DNA from: Sphaeroforma sirkka
Taxonomy: Eukaryota > Opisthokonta > Ichthyosporea > Ichthyophonida
Direction of reading: 5' to 3'
Assembly: GCA_001586965.3 (NCBI GenBank)
Contig: LUCW03001435.1
Coordinates: 32,630 to 96,629, forward strand
Length of the DNA: 64,000 bases
A program made the translations under genes and the position numbers. The notes under the pieces are model-generated. The model saw only the letters and a list, made by a program, of their open reading frames with translations. It had not been told where the DNA came from and ran no database searches. Shown piece after piece: positions 45,301-58,260 of this stretch. How positions within the stretch are numbered: position 1 is the stretch's first letter; each line of letters starts with the position of its first letter.

Positions 45301-48300
45301 ATATTTTCAATCCGTATAGGTACGAACCAGAAGAGCCCAGATAGAAGGTTTCTTAGCCGTTGGCCAACGATATAGACTAGATCGGTCACGCACTGCAAAT
45401 ATTTCAACTGTATAGGTATGAACCAGAAGAGCCCAGATAGAAGGTTTCTTAGCCGTTGGCCAACGATATATAGACTAGATCGGTCACGCACTGCAAAATA
45501 TTTCAACTGTATAGGTATGAACCAGAAGAGCCCAGATAGAAGGTTTCTTAGCCGTTGGCCAACGATATATAGAGACTTGATCGGTCACGCACTGCAAATA
45601 TTTCAATCCGTATAGGTATGAACCAGAAGAGCCCAGATAGAAGGTTTCTTAGCCGTTGGCCAACGATATATAGACTTGATCGGTCACGCACTGCAAATAT
45701 TTCAACCGTATAGGTACGAACCAGAAGAGCCCAGATAGAAGGTTTCTTAGCCGTTGGCCAACGATATATAGACTTGCCCGGTCACGCACTGCAAATATTT
45801 CAACCGTATAGGTACGAACCAGAAGAGCCCAGATAGAAGGTTTCTTAGCCGTTGGCCAACGATATATAGACTAGATCGGTCACGCACTGCAAATATTTCA
45901 ACTGTATAGGTACGAACCAGAAGAGCCCAGATAGAAGGTTTCTTAGCCGTTGGCCAACGATATATAGACTCAGATCGGTCACGCACTGCAAATATTTCAA
46001 TCCGTATAGGTACGAACCAGAAGAGCCCAGATAGAAGGTTTCTTAGCCGTTGGCCAACGATATATAGACCAGATCGGTCACGCACTGCAAATATTTCAAT
46101 CCGTATAGGTACGAACCAGAAGAGCCCAGATAGAAGGTTTCTTAGCCGTTGGCCAACGATATATAGACTAGATCGGTCACGCACTGCAAATATTTCAACT
46201 GTATAGGTACGAACCAGAAGAGCCCAGATAGAAGGTTTCAGCCGTTGGCCAACGATATATAGACTAGATCGGTCACGCACTGCAAATATTTCAATCCGTA
46301 TAGGTATGAACCAGAAGAGCCCAGATAGAAGGTTTCTTAGCCGTTGGCCAACGATATATAGACTAGATCGGTCACGCACTGCAAATATTTCAATCCGTAT
46401 AGGTACGAACCAGAAGAGCCCAGATAGAAGGTTTCTCAGCCGTTGGCCAACGATATATAGACTAGATCGGTCACGCACTGCAAATATTTCAATCCGTATA
46501 GGTATGAACCAGAAGAGCCCAGATAGAAGGTTTCTTAGCCGTTGGCCAACGATATATAGACTTGCCCGGTCACGCACTGCAAATATTTCAATCCGTATAG
46601 GTACGAACCAGAAGAGCCCAGATAGAAGGTTTCTAGCCGTTGGCCAACGATATATATAGACTAGATCGGTCACGCACTGCAAATATTTCAATCCGTATAG
46701 GTACGAACCAGAAGAGCCCAGATAGAAGGTTTCTTTAGCTGTTGGCCAACGATATATAGACTAGATCGGTCACGCACTGCAAATATTTCAATCCGTATAG
46801 GTACGAACCAGAAGAGCCCAGATAGAAGGTTTCTTAGCCGTTGGCCAACGATATATAGACTAGATCGGTCACGCACTGCAAATATTTCAACCGTATAGGT
46901 ATGAACCAGAAGAGCCCAGATAGAAGGTTTCTTAGCCGTTGGCCAACGATATATAGACAGATCGGTCACGCACTGCAAATATTTCAATCCGTATAGGTAC
47001 GAACCAGAAGAGCCCAGATAGAAGGTTTCTTAGCCGTTGGCCAACGATATATAGACTAGATCGGTCACGCACTGCAAATATTTCAATCCGTATAGGTATG
47101 AACCAGAAGAGCCCAGATAGAAGGTTTTCTTAGCCGTTGGCCAACGATATATAGACTAGATCGGTCACGCACTGCAAATATTTCAATCCGTATAGGTACT
47201 GAACCAGAAGAGCCCAGATAGAAGGTTTCTTTAGCCGTTGGCCAACGATATATAGACTAGATCGGTCACGCACTGCAAATATTTCAACCGTATAGGTAAT
47301 GAACCAGAAGAGCCCAGATAGAAGGTTTCTTAGCCGTTGGCCAACGATATATAGACTAGATCGGTCACGCACTGCAAATATTTCAACTCCGTATAGGTAC
47401 GCAAAACCAGAAGAGCCCAGATAGAAGGTTTCTTAGCCGTTGGCCAACGATATATAGACTAGATCGGTCACGCACTGCAAATATTTCAATCTGTATAGGT
47501 ATGAACCAGAAGAGCCCAGATAGAAGGTTTCTTTAGCCGTTGGCCAACGATATATAGACTTGATCGGTCACGCACTGCAAATATTTCAACTGTATAGGTA
47601 TGAACCAGAAGAGCCCAGATAGAAGGTTTCTTTAGCCGTTGGCCAACGATATATAGACTAGATCGGTCACGCACTGCAAATATTTCAATCTGTATAGGTA
47701 CGAACCAGAAGAGCCCAGATAGAAGGTTTCTTAGCCGTTGGCCAACGATATATAGACTAGATCGGTCACGCACTGCAAATATTTCAATCCGTATAGGTAC
47801 GAACCAGAAGAGCCCAGATAGAAGGTTTCTTAGCCGTTGGCCAACGATATATAGACTAGCCCGGTCACGCACTGCAAAATATTTCAATCCGTATAGGTAT
47901 GAACCAGAAGAGCCCAGATAGAAGGTTTCTTAGCCGTTGGCCAACGATATATAGATCTTAGATCGGTCACGCACTGCAAATATTTCAATCCGTATAGGTA
48001 CGAACCAGAAGAGCCCAGATAGAAGGTTTCTTTAGCCGTTGGCCAACGATATATAGACTTGATCGGTCACGCACTGCAAATATTTCAATCCGTATAGGTA
48101 CGAACCAGAAGAGCCCAGATAGAAGGTTTCAGCCGTTGGCCAACGATATATAGACTAGATCGGTCACGCACTGCAAATATTTCAATCCGTATAGGTATGA
48201 ACCAGAAGAGCCCAGATAGAAGGTTTCTTAGCCGTTGGCCAACGATATATAGACTAGATCGGTCACGCACTGCAAATATTTCAATCCGTATAGGTATGAA

Positions 48301-51300
48301 CCAGAAGAGCCCAGATAGAAGGTTTCTTAGCCGTTGGCCAACGATATATAGACTTGCCCGGTCACGCACTGCAAATATTTCAATCCGTATAGGTATGAAA
48401 CCAGAAGAGCCCAGATAGAAGGTTTCTTAGCCGTTGGCCAACGATATATAGACTTGCCCGGTCACGCACTGCAAATATTTCAATCTGTATAGGTATGAAC
48501 CAGAAGAGCCCAGATAGAAGGTTTCTAGCCGTTGGCCAACGATATATAGACTTGATCGGTCACGCACTGCAAATATTTCAATCCGTATAGGTACGAACCA
48601 GAAGAGCCCAGATAGAAGGTTTCTTAGCCGTTGGCCAACGATATATAGACTTGCCCGGTCACGCACTGCAAATATTTCAATCCGTATAGGTATGAACCAG
48701 AAGAGCCCAGATAGAAGGTTTCTTAGCCGTTGGCCAACGATATATAGACTCTGACTCCGGTCACGCACTGCAAATATTTCAATCCGTATAGGTACGAACC
48801 AGAAGAGCCCAGATAGAAGGTTTCTTTTAGCCGTTGGCCAACGATATATAGACTAGATCGGTCACGCACTGCAAATATTTCAATCCGTATAGGTACGAAC
48901 CAGAAGAGCCCAGATAGAAGGTTTCTTAGCCGTTGGCCAACGATATATAGACTAGATCGGTCACGCACTGCAAATATTTCAACCGTATAGGTATGAACCA
49001 GAAGAGCCCAGATAGAAGGTTTCTTAGCCGTTGGCCAACGATATATAGACTCTGCCCGGTCACGCACTGCAAATATTTCAATCCGTATAGGTACGAACCA
49101 GAAGAGCCCAGATAGAAGGTTTCTTTAGCCGTTGGCCAACGATATATAGACTAGATCGGTCACGCACTGCAAATATTTCAACCGTATAGGTATGAACCAG
49201 AAGAGCCCAGATAGAAGGTTTCTTAGCCGTTGGCCAACGATATAGACTAGATCGGTCACGCACTGCAAATATTTCAATCCGTATAGGTATGAACCAGAAG
49301 AGCCCAGATAGAAGGTTTCTTAGCCGTTGGCCAACGATATATAGACTAGATCGGTCACGCACTGCAAATATTTCAATCCGTATAGGTATGAACCAGAAGA
49401 GCCCAGATAGAAGGTTTCTTAGCCGTTGGCCAACGATATATAGACTAGATCGGTCACGCACTGCAAATATTTCAATCCGTATAGGTACGAACCAGAAGAG
49501 CCCAGATAGAAGGTTTCTTAGCCGTTGGCCAACGATATATAGACTAGATCGGTCACGCACTGCAAATATTTCAATCCGTATAGGTACGAACCAGAAGAGC
49601 CCAGATAGAAGGTTTCTTAGCCGTTGGCCAACGATATATAGACTAGATCGGTCACGCACTGCAAATATTTCAATCCGTATAGGTACGAACCAGAAGAGCC
49701 CAGATAGAAGGTTTCTTAGCCGTTGGCCAACGATATATAGACTAGATCGGTCACGCACTGCAAATATTTCAATCCGTATAGGTACGAACCAGAAGAGCCC
49801 AGATAGAAGGTTTCTTAGCCGTTGGCCAACGATATATAGACTAGATCGGTCACGCACTGCAAATATTTCAATCCGTATAGGTACGAACCAGAAGAGCCCA
49901 GATAGAAGGTTTCTTAGCCGTTGGCCAACGATATATAGACTAGATCGGTCACGCACTGCAAATATTTCAATCCGTATAGGTATGAACCAGAAGAGCCCAG
50001 ATAGAAGGTTTCTTAGCCGTTGGCCAACGATATATAGACTTAGATCGGTCACGCACTGCAAATATTTCAATCCGTATAGGTATGAACCAGAAGAGCCCAG
50101 ATAGAAGGTTTCTTAGCCGTTGGCCAACGATATATAGACTAGATCGGTCACGCACTGCAAATATTTCAATCCGTATAGGTACGAACCAGAAGAGCCCAGA
50201 TAGAAGGTTTCTTAGCCGTTGGCCAACGATATATAGACTAGATCGGTCACGCACTGCAAATATTTCAATCCGTATAGGTATGAACCAGAAGAGCCCAGAT
50301 AGAAGGTTTCTTAGCCGTTGGCCAACGATATATAGACTAGATCGGTCACGCACTGCAAATATTTCAATCCGTATAGGTACGAACCAGAAGAGCCCAGATA
50401 GAAGGTTTCTTAGCCGTTGGCCAACGATATATAGACTAGATCGGTCACGCACTGCAAAATATTTCAATCCGTATAGGTACGAACCAGAAGAGCCCAGATA
50501 GAAGGTTTCTTAGCCGTTGGCCAACGATATATAGACTAGATCGGTCACGCACTGCAAATATTTCAATCCGTATAGGTATGAACCAGAAGAGCCCAGATAG
50601 AAGGTTTCTTAGCCGTTGGCCAACGATATATAGACTTAGATCGGTCACGCACTGCAAATATTTCAATCCGTATAGGTACGAACCAGAAGAGCCCAGATAG
50701 AAGGTTTCTTAGCCGTTGGCCAACGATATATAGACTAGATCGGTCACGCACTGCAAATATTTCAATCCGTATAGGTATGAACCAGAAGAGCCCAGATAGA
50801 AGGTTTCTTAGCCGTTGGCCAACGATATATAGACTAGATCGGTCACGCACTGCAAATATTTCAATCCGTATAGGTACGTATGAACCAGAAGAGCCCAGAT
50901 AGAAGGTTTCTTAGCCGTTGGCCAACGATATATAGACTAGATCGGTCACGCACTGCAAATATTTCAATCCGTATAGGTATGAACCAGAAGAGCCCAGATA
51001 GAAGGTTTCTTAGCCGTTGGCCAACGATATATAGACTAGATCGGTCACGCACTGCAAATATTTCAATCCGTATAGGTACGAACCAGAAGAGCCCAGATAG
51101 AAGGTTTCTTAGCCGTTGGCCAACGATATATAGACTAGATCGGTCACGCACTGCAAATATTTCAATCCGTATAGGTATGAACCAGAAGAGCCCAGATAGA
51201 AGGTTTCTTAGCCGTTGGCCAACGATATATAGACTAGATCGGTCACGCACTGCAAATATTTCAATCCGTATAGGTACGAACCAGAAGAGCCCAGATAGAA

Positions 51301-54300
51301 GGTTTCTTAGCCGTTGGCCAACGATATATAGACTAGATCGGTCACGCACTGCAAATATTTCAATCCGTATAGGTACGAACCAGAAGAGCCCAGATAGAAG
51401 GTTTCTTAGCCGTTGGCCAACGATATATAGACTAGATCGGTCACGCACTGCAAATATTTCAATCCGTATAGGTATGAACCAGAAGAGCCCAGATAGAAGG
51501 TTTCTTAGCCGTTGGCCAACGATATATAGACTAGCCCGGTCACGCACTGCAAATATTTCAATCCGTATAGGTACGAACCAGAAGAGCCCAGATAGAAGGT
51601 TTCTTAGCCGTTGGCCAACGATATATAGACTCAGATCGGTCACGCACTGCAAATATTTCAATCCGTATAGGTACGAACCAGAAGAGCCCAGATAGAAGGT
51701 TTCTTAGCCGTTGGCCAACGATATATAGACTAGATCGGTCACGCACTGCAAATATTTCAATCCGTATAGGTATGAACCAGAAGAGCCCAGATAGAAGGTT
51801 TCTTAGCCGTTGGCCAACGATATATAGACTTGCCCGGTCACGCACTGCAAATATTTCAATCCGTATAGGTACGAACCAGAAGAGCCCAGATAGAAGGTTT
51901 CTTAGCCGTTGGCCAACGATATATAGACTAGATCGGTCACGCACTGCAAATATTTCAATCCGTATAGGTACGAACCAGAAGAGCCCAGATAGAAGGTTTC
52001 TTAGCCGTTGGCCAACGATATATAGACTAGATCGGTCACGCACTGCAAATATTTCAATCCGTATAGGTATGAACCAGAAGAGCCCAGATAGAAGGTTTCT
52101 TAGCCGTTGGCCAACGATATATAGACTAGATCGGTCACGCACTGCAAATATTTCAATCCGTATAGGTACGAACCAGAAGAGCCCAGATAGAAGGTTTCTT
52201 AGCCGTTGGCCAACGATATATAGACTAGATCGGTCACGCACTGCAAATATTTCAATCCGTATAGGTACGAACCAGAAGAGCCCAGATAGAAGGTTTCTTA
52301 GCCGTTGGCCAACGATATATAGACTAGATCGGTCACGCACTGCAAATATTTCAATCCGTATAGGTATGAACCAGAAGAGCCCAGATAGAAGGTTTCTTAG
52401 CCGTTGGCCAACGATATATAGACTAGATCGGTCACGCACTGCAAATATTTCAATCCGTATAGGTACGAACCAGAAGAGCCCAGATAGAAGGTTTCTTAGC
52501 CGTTGGCCAACGATATATAGACTAGATCGGTCACGCACTGCAAATATTTCAATCCGTATAGGTATGAACCAGAAGAGCCCAGATAGAAGGTTTCTTAGCC
52601 GTTGGCCAACGATATATAGACTAGATCGGTCACGCACTGCAAATATTTCAATCCGTATAGGTATGAACCAGAAGAGCCCAGATAGAAGGTTTCTTAGCCG
52701 TTGGCCAACGATATATAGACTAGATCGGTCACGCACTGCAAATATTTCAATCCGTATAGGTACGAACCAGAAGAGCCCAGATAGAAGGTTTCTTAGCCGT
52801 TGGCCAACGATATATAGACTAGATCGGTCACGCACTGCAAATATTTCAATCCGTATAGGTACGAACCAGAAGAGCCCAGATAGAAGGTTTCTTAGCCGTT
52901 GGCCAACGATATATAGACTAGATCGGTCACGCACTGCAAATATTTCAATCCGTATAGGTATGAACCAGAAGAGCCCAGATAGAAGGTTTCTTAGCCGTTG
53001 GCCAACGATATATAGACTAGATCGGTCACGCACTGCAAATATTTCAATCCGTATAGGTACGAACCAGAAGAGCCCAGATAGAAGGTTTCTTAGCCGTTGG
53101 CCAACGATATATAGACTAGATCGGTCACGCACTGCAAATATTTCAATCCGTATAGGTATGAACCAGAAGAGCCCAGATAGAAGGTTTCTTAGCCGTTGGC
53201 CAACGATATATAGACTAGATCGGTCACGCACTGCAAATATTTCAATCCGTATAGGTATGAACCAGAAGAGCCCAGATAGAAGGTTTCTTAGCCGTTGGCC
53301 AACGATATATAGACTAGATCGGTCACGCACTGCAAATATTTCAATCCGTATAGGTATGAACCAGAAGAGCCCAGATAGAAGGTTTCTTAGCCGTTGGCCA
53401 ACGATATATAGACTAAGCCCGGTCACGCACTGCAAATATTTCAATCCGTATAGGTACGAACCAGAAGAGCCCAGATAGAAGGTTTCTTAGCCGTTGGCCA
53501 ACGATATATAGACTAGATCGGTCACGCACTGCAAATATTTCAATCCGTATAGGCAGAGCCCAGAATATTTCAATCCGATATAGGTACGAACCAGAAGAGC
53601 CGTATAGGTATGAACCAGAAGAGCCCAGATAGAAGGCAATCCGTATAGATATGAACCAGAAGAGCCCAGATAGAAGGTTTCTTAGCCGTTGGCCAACGAT
53701 ATATAGACTTGCCCGGTCACGCACTGCAAATATTTCAATCCGTATAGGTACGAACCAGAAGAGCCCAGATAGAAGGTTTCTTAGCCGTTGGCCAACGATA
53801 TATAGACTAGATCGGTCACGCACTGCAAATATTTCAATCCGTATATATAGGTACGAACCAGAAGAGCCCAGATAGAAGGTTTCTTAGCCGTTGGCCAACG
53901 ATATATAGACTAGATCGGTCACGCACTGCAAATATTTCAATCCGTATAGGTATGAACCAGAAGAGCCCAGATAGAAGGTTTCTTAGCCGTTGGCCAACGA
54001 TATATAGACTTGCCCGGTCACGCACTGCAAATATTTCAATCCGTATAGGTACGAACCAGAAGAGCCCAGATAGAAGGTTTCTTAGCCGTTGGCCAACGAG
54101 ATATAGACTTGCCCGGTCACGCACTGCAAATATTTCAATCCGTATAGGTACGAACCAGAAGAGCCCAGATAGAAGGTTTCTTAGCCGTTGGCCAACGATA
54201 TATAGACTTGATCGGTCACGCACTGCAAATATTTCAATCCGTATAGGTACGAACCAGAAGAGCCCAGATAGAAGGTTTCTTAGCCGTTGGCCAACGATAT

Positions 54301-57300
54301 ATAGACTAGATCGGTCACGCACTGCAAATATTTCAATCCGTATAGGTACGAACCAGAAGAGCCCAGATAGAAGGTTTCTTAGCCGTTGGCCAACGATATA
54401 TAGACTAGATCGGTCACGCACTGCAAATATTTCAATCCGTATAGGTACGAACCAGAAGAGCCCAGATAGAAGGTTTCTTAGCCGTTGGCCAACGATATAT
54501 AGACTTGCCCGGTCACGCACTGCAAATATTTCAATCCGTATAGGTACGAACCAGAAGAGCCCAGATAGAAGGTTTCTTAGCCGTTGGCCAACGATATATA
54601 GACTAGATCGGTCACGCACTGCAAATATTTCAATCCGTATAGGTACGAACCAGAAGAGCCCAGATAGAAGGTTTCTTAGCCGTTGGCCAACGATATATAG
54701 ACTAGATCGGTCACGCACTGCAAATATTTCAATCCGTATAGATATGAACCAGAAGAGCCCAGATAGAAGGTTTCTTAGCCGTTGGCCAACGATATATAGA
54801 CTTGCCCGGTCACGCACTGCAAATATTTCAATCCGTATAGGTACGAACCAGAAGAGCCCAGATAGAAGGTTTCTTAGCCGTTGGCCAACGATATATAGAC
54901 TAGATCGGTCACGCACTGCAAATATTTCAATCCGTATAGGTATATAGGTACGAACCAGAAGAGCCCAGATAGAAGGTTTCTTAGCCGTTGGCCAACGATA
55001 TATAGACGGTCAGCACTGCAAATCGGTCACGCACTGCAAATATTTCAATCCGTATAGGTACGAACCAGAAGAGCCCAGATAGAAGGTTTCTTAGCCGTTG
55101 GCCAACGATATATAGACTAGATCGGTCACGCACTGCAAATATTTCAATCCGTATAGGTACGAACCAGAAGAGCCCAGATAGAAGGTTTCTTAGCCGTTGG
55201 CCAACGATATATAGACTAGATCGGTCACGCACTGCAAATATTTCAATCCGTATAGGTACGAACCAGAAGAGCCCAGATAGAAGGTTTCTTAGCCGTTGGC
55301 CAACGATATATAGACTAGATCGGTCACGCACTGCAAATATTTCAATCCGTATAGGTACGAACCAGAAGAGCCCAGATAGAAGGTTTCTTAGCCGTTGGCC
55401 AACGATATATAGACTAGATCGGTCACGCACTGCAAATATATCAATCCGTATGCCCGGTCAGCGCAGATAGAAGGTTTGCAAATCGGTCACGCACTGCAAA
55501 ATTCAATCCGTATATAGGTACGAACCAGAAGAGCCCAGATAGAAGGTTTCTTAGCCGTTGGCCAACGATATATAGACTAGATATATAGGTCGGTCACGCA
55601 CTGCAAATATTTCAATCCGTATAGGTACGAACCAGAAGAGCCCAGATAGAAGGTTTCTTAGCCGTTGGCCAACGATATATAGACTAGATCGGTCACGCAC
55701 TGCAAATATTTCAATCCGTATAGGTACGAACCAGAAGAGCCCAGATAGAAGGTTTCTTAGCCGTTGGCCAACGATATATAGACTAGATCGGTCACGCACT
55801 GCAAATATTTCAATCCGTATAGGTACGAACCAGAAGAGCCCAGATAGAAGGTTTCTTAGCCGTTGGCCAACGATATATAGACTAGATCGGTCACGCACTG
55901 CAAATATTTCAATCCGTAGTACGAACCAGAAGAGCCCAGATAGAAGGTTTCTTAGCCGTTGGCCAACGATATATAGACTAGATCGGTCACGCACTGCAAA
56001 TATTTCAATCCGTATAGGTATATGAACCAGAAGAGCCCAGATAGAAGGTTTCTTAGCCGTTGGCCAACGATATATAGACTTGCCCGGTCACGCACTGCAA
56101 ATATTTCAATCCGTATAGGTACGAACCAGAAGAGCCCAGATAGAAGGTTTCTTAGCCGTTGGCCAACGATATATAGACTAGATCGGTCACGCACTGCAAA
56201 TATTTCAATCCGTATAGGTACGAACCAGAAGAGCCCAGATAGAAGGTTTCTTAGCCGTTGGCCAACGATATATAGACTTGCCCGGTCACGCACTGCAAAT
56301 ATTTCAATCCGTATAGGTACGAACCAGAAGAGCCCAGATAGAAGGTTTCTTAGCCGTTGGCCAACGATATATAGACTAGATCGGTCACGCACTGCAAATA
56401 TTTCAATCCGTATAGGTATGAACCAGAAGAGCCCAGATAGAAGGTTTCTTAGCCGTTGGCCAACGATATATAGACTTGCCCGGTCACGCACTGCAAATAT
56501 TTCAATCCGTATAGGTACGAACCAGAAGAGCCCAGATAGAAGGTTTCTTAGCCGTTGGCCAACGATATATAGACTAGATCGGTCACGCACTGCAAATATT
56601 TCAATCCGTATAGGTACGAACCAGAAGAGCCCAGATAGAAGGTTTCTTAGCCGTTGGCCAACAATCTATAGACTAGATCGGTCACGTACTGCAAATATTT
56701 CAATCCGTATAGGTATGAACCAGAAGAGCCCAGATAGAAGGTTTCTTAGCCGTTGGCCAACGATATATAGACTTGCCCGGTCACGCACTGCAAATATTTC
56801 AATCCGTATAGGTACGAACCAGAAGAGCCCAGATAGAAGGTTTCTTAGCCGTTGGCCAACGATATATAGACTAGATCGGTCACGCACTGCAAATATTTCA
56901 ATCCGTATAGGTATGAACCAGAAGAGCCCAGATAGAAGGTTTCTTAGCCGTTGGCCAACGATATATAGACTAGATCGGTCACGCACTGCAAATATTTCAA
57001 TCCGTATAGGTATGAACCAGAAGAGCCCAGATAGAAGGTTTCTTAGCCGTTGGCCAACGATATATACTTAGATCGGTCACGCACTGCAAATATTTCAATC
57101 CGTATAGGTACGAACCAGAAGAGCCCAGATAGAAGGTTTCTTAGCCGTTGGCCAACGATATATAGACTAGATCGGTCACGCACTGCAAATATTTCAATCC
57201 GTATAGGTACGAACCAGAAGAGCCCAGATAGAAGGTTTCTTAGCCGTTGGCCAACGATATATAGACTAGATCGGTCACGCACTGCAAATATTTCAATCCG

Positions 57301-57780
57301 TATAGGTATGAACCAGAAGAGCCCAGATAGAAGGTTTCTTAGCCGTTGGCCAACGATATATAGACTTGCCCGGTCACGCGCCGTTGGCCAACGATATATA
57401 GAAATATTTTCGGTCACGCACTGCAAATATATCAATCCAGTGTTAGGTCACGCAGAAGAGCCCAGATATTTCAATCCGTATAGGTACGAACCAGAAGAGC
57501 CCAGATAGAAGGTTTCTTAGCCGTTGGCCAACGATATATGAGACTTGATCGGTCACGCACAAATATATTTCAATCCGTATAGGTACGAACCAGAAGAGCC
57601 CAGATAGAAGGTTTCTTAGCCGTTGGCCAACGATATATAGACTAGATCGGTCACGCACTGCAAATATTTCAATCCGTATAGGTACGAACCAGAAGAGCCC
57701 AGATAGAAGGTTCTTAGCCGTTGGTTGGCCAACGTCACCCACTGCAAAATATTTCAATCGGTATAGGTACGAACCAGAAT
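39336..57780 (+). repeat. 99-bp satellite array, about 185 monomers, one orientation
   Basis: Consensus blocks in order: GAACCAGAAGAGCCCAGATA, GAAGGTTTCTTA, GCCGTTGGCCAACGATATAT, AGACTAGATCGGTCACGC, ACTGCAAATATTTCAATCCG, TATAGGTAC; 99 bp in total. All monomers face the same way. From 39360 to about 40380 monomers carry AGACCGGTCA, then AGATCGGTCA takes over. From about 40500 to 49250 many have 1-3 bp indels at a few fixed joints; from 49250 to 57360 they are nearly uniform, varying mainly at TACGAACC/TATGAACC and CTAGATC/CTTGCCC. Because 99 is divisible by 3 and stops are absent in some frames, long ORFs on both strands (up to 628 codons) appear; I regard them as by-products. Confidence 0.97.
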
Positions 57781-58260
57781 AGCCAGATAGAAGGTTTCAG
57801 CCGTTGCCGTTGGCCAACAATAGGACTGAAAATATTTCAATCGGTATAGGTATGAACAAGAAGAGCCCAATAGAAGTTCCTCTTGCCGTTGGCCAACGAT
57901 ATATAGACTAGAAACGGTCACGTACTGCAAAAATATTTCAATCACAGTTATGGTTACCAACAGGAAGAAAATATTTCAAACGGTAAGGTTTCTACAAGAA
58001 TAGTTCAACGATATATTCCTCCTACCGTTGGTCAATAGCACTGAAAATATTTCAAAGGTATAGGTATGAACAGAATAGCCCAGAGCACAGGTTTCCTAGC
58101 TGTTGCCAACGATATATAGACTAACCAATAGGACTGAAAATATTTCAATCAGGTATAGGTATGAACAAGAATAGCCCAGAAACCAGGTTCTCCTGCCGTT
58201 GGCCAACGAATAGAGACTAGAAATATTTCAAACGCACTGCAAATATTTCAACAAGAATAG
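57361..58260 (+). repeat. Scrambled transition between 99-bp and 80-bp satellites
   Basis: Monomers are broken and shuffled at 57361-57480, then decay. Short-type monomers first appear near 57780; a long-type unit with GGTCACGTACTGCA recurs at about 57860-57955, and a hybrid with CGCACTGCAAATATTTCAAC lies near 58231. Mixed monomer types mark a junction of two families rather than a sharp breakpoint. Confidence 0.8.

Noticed and set aside
39463-57508. Dozens of long ORFs with 33-residue repeats on both strands
   Set aside because: They follow from a 99-bp satellite monomer lacking stops in some frames. They overlap each other on opposite strands and have no start context, domain or flanking gene signals.
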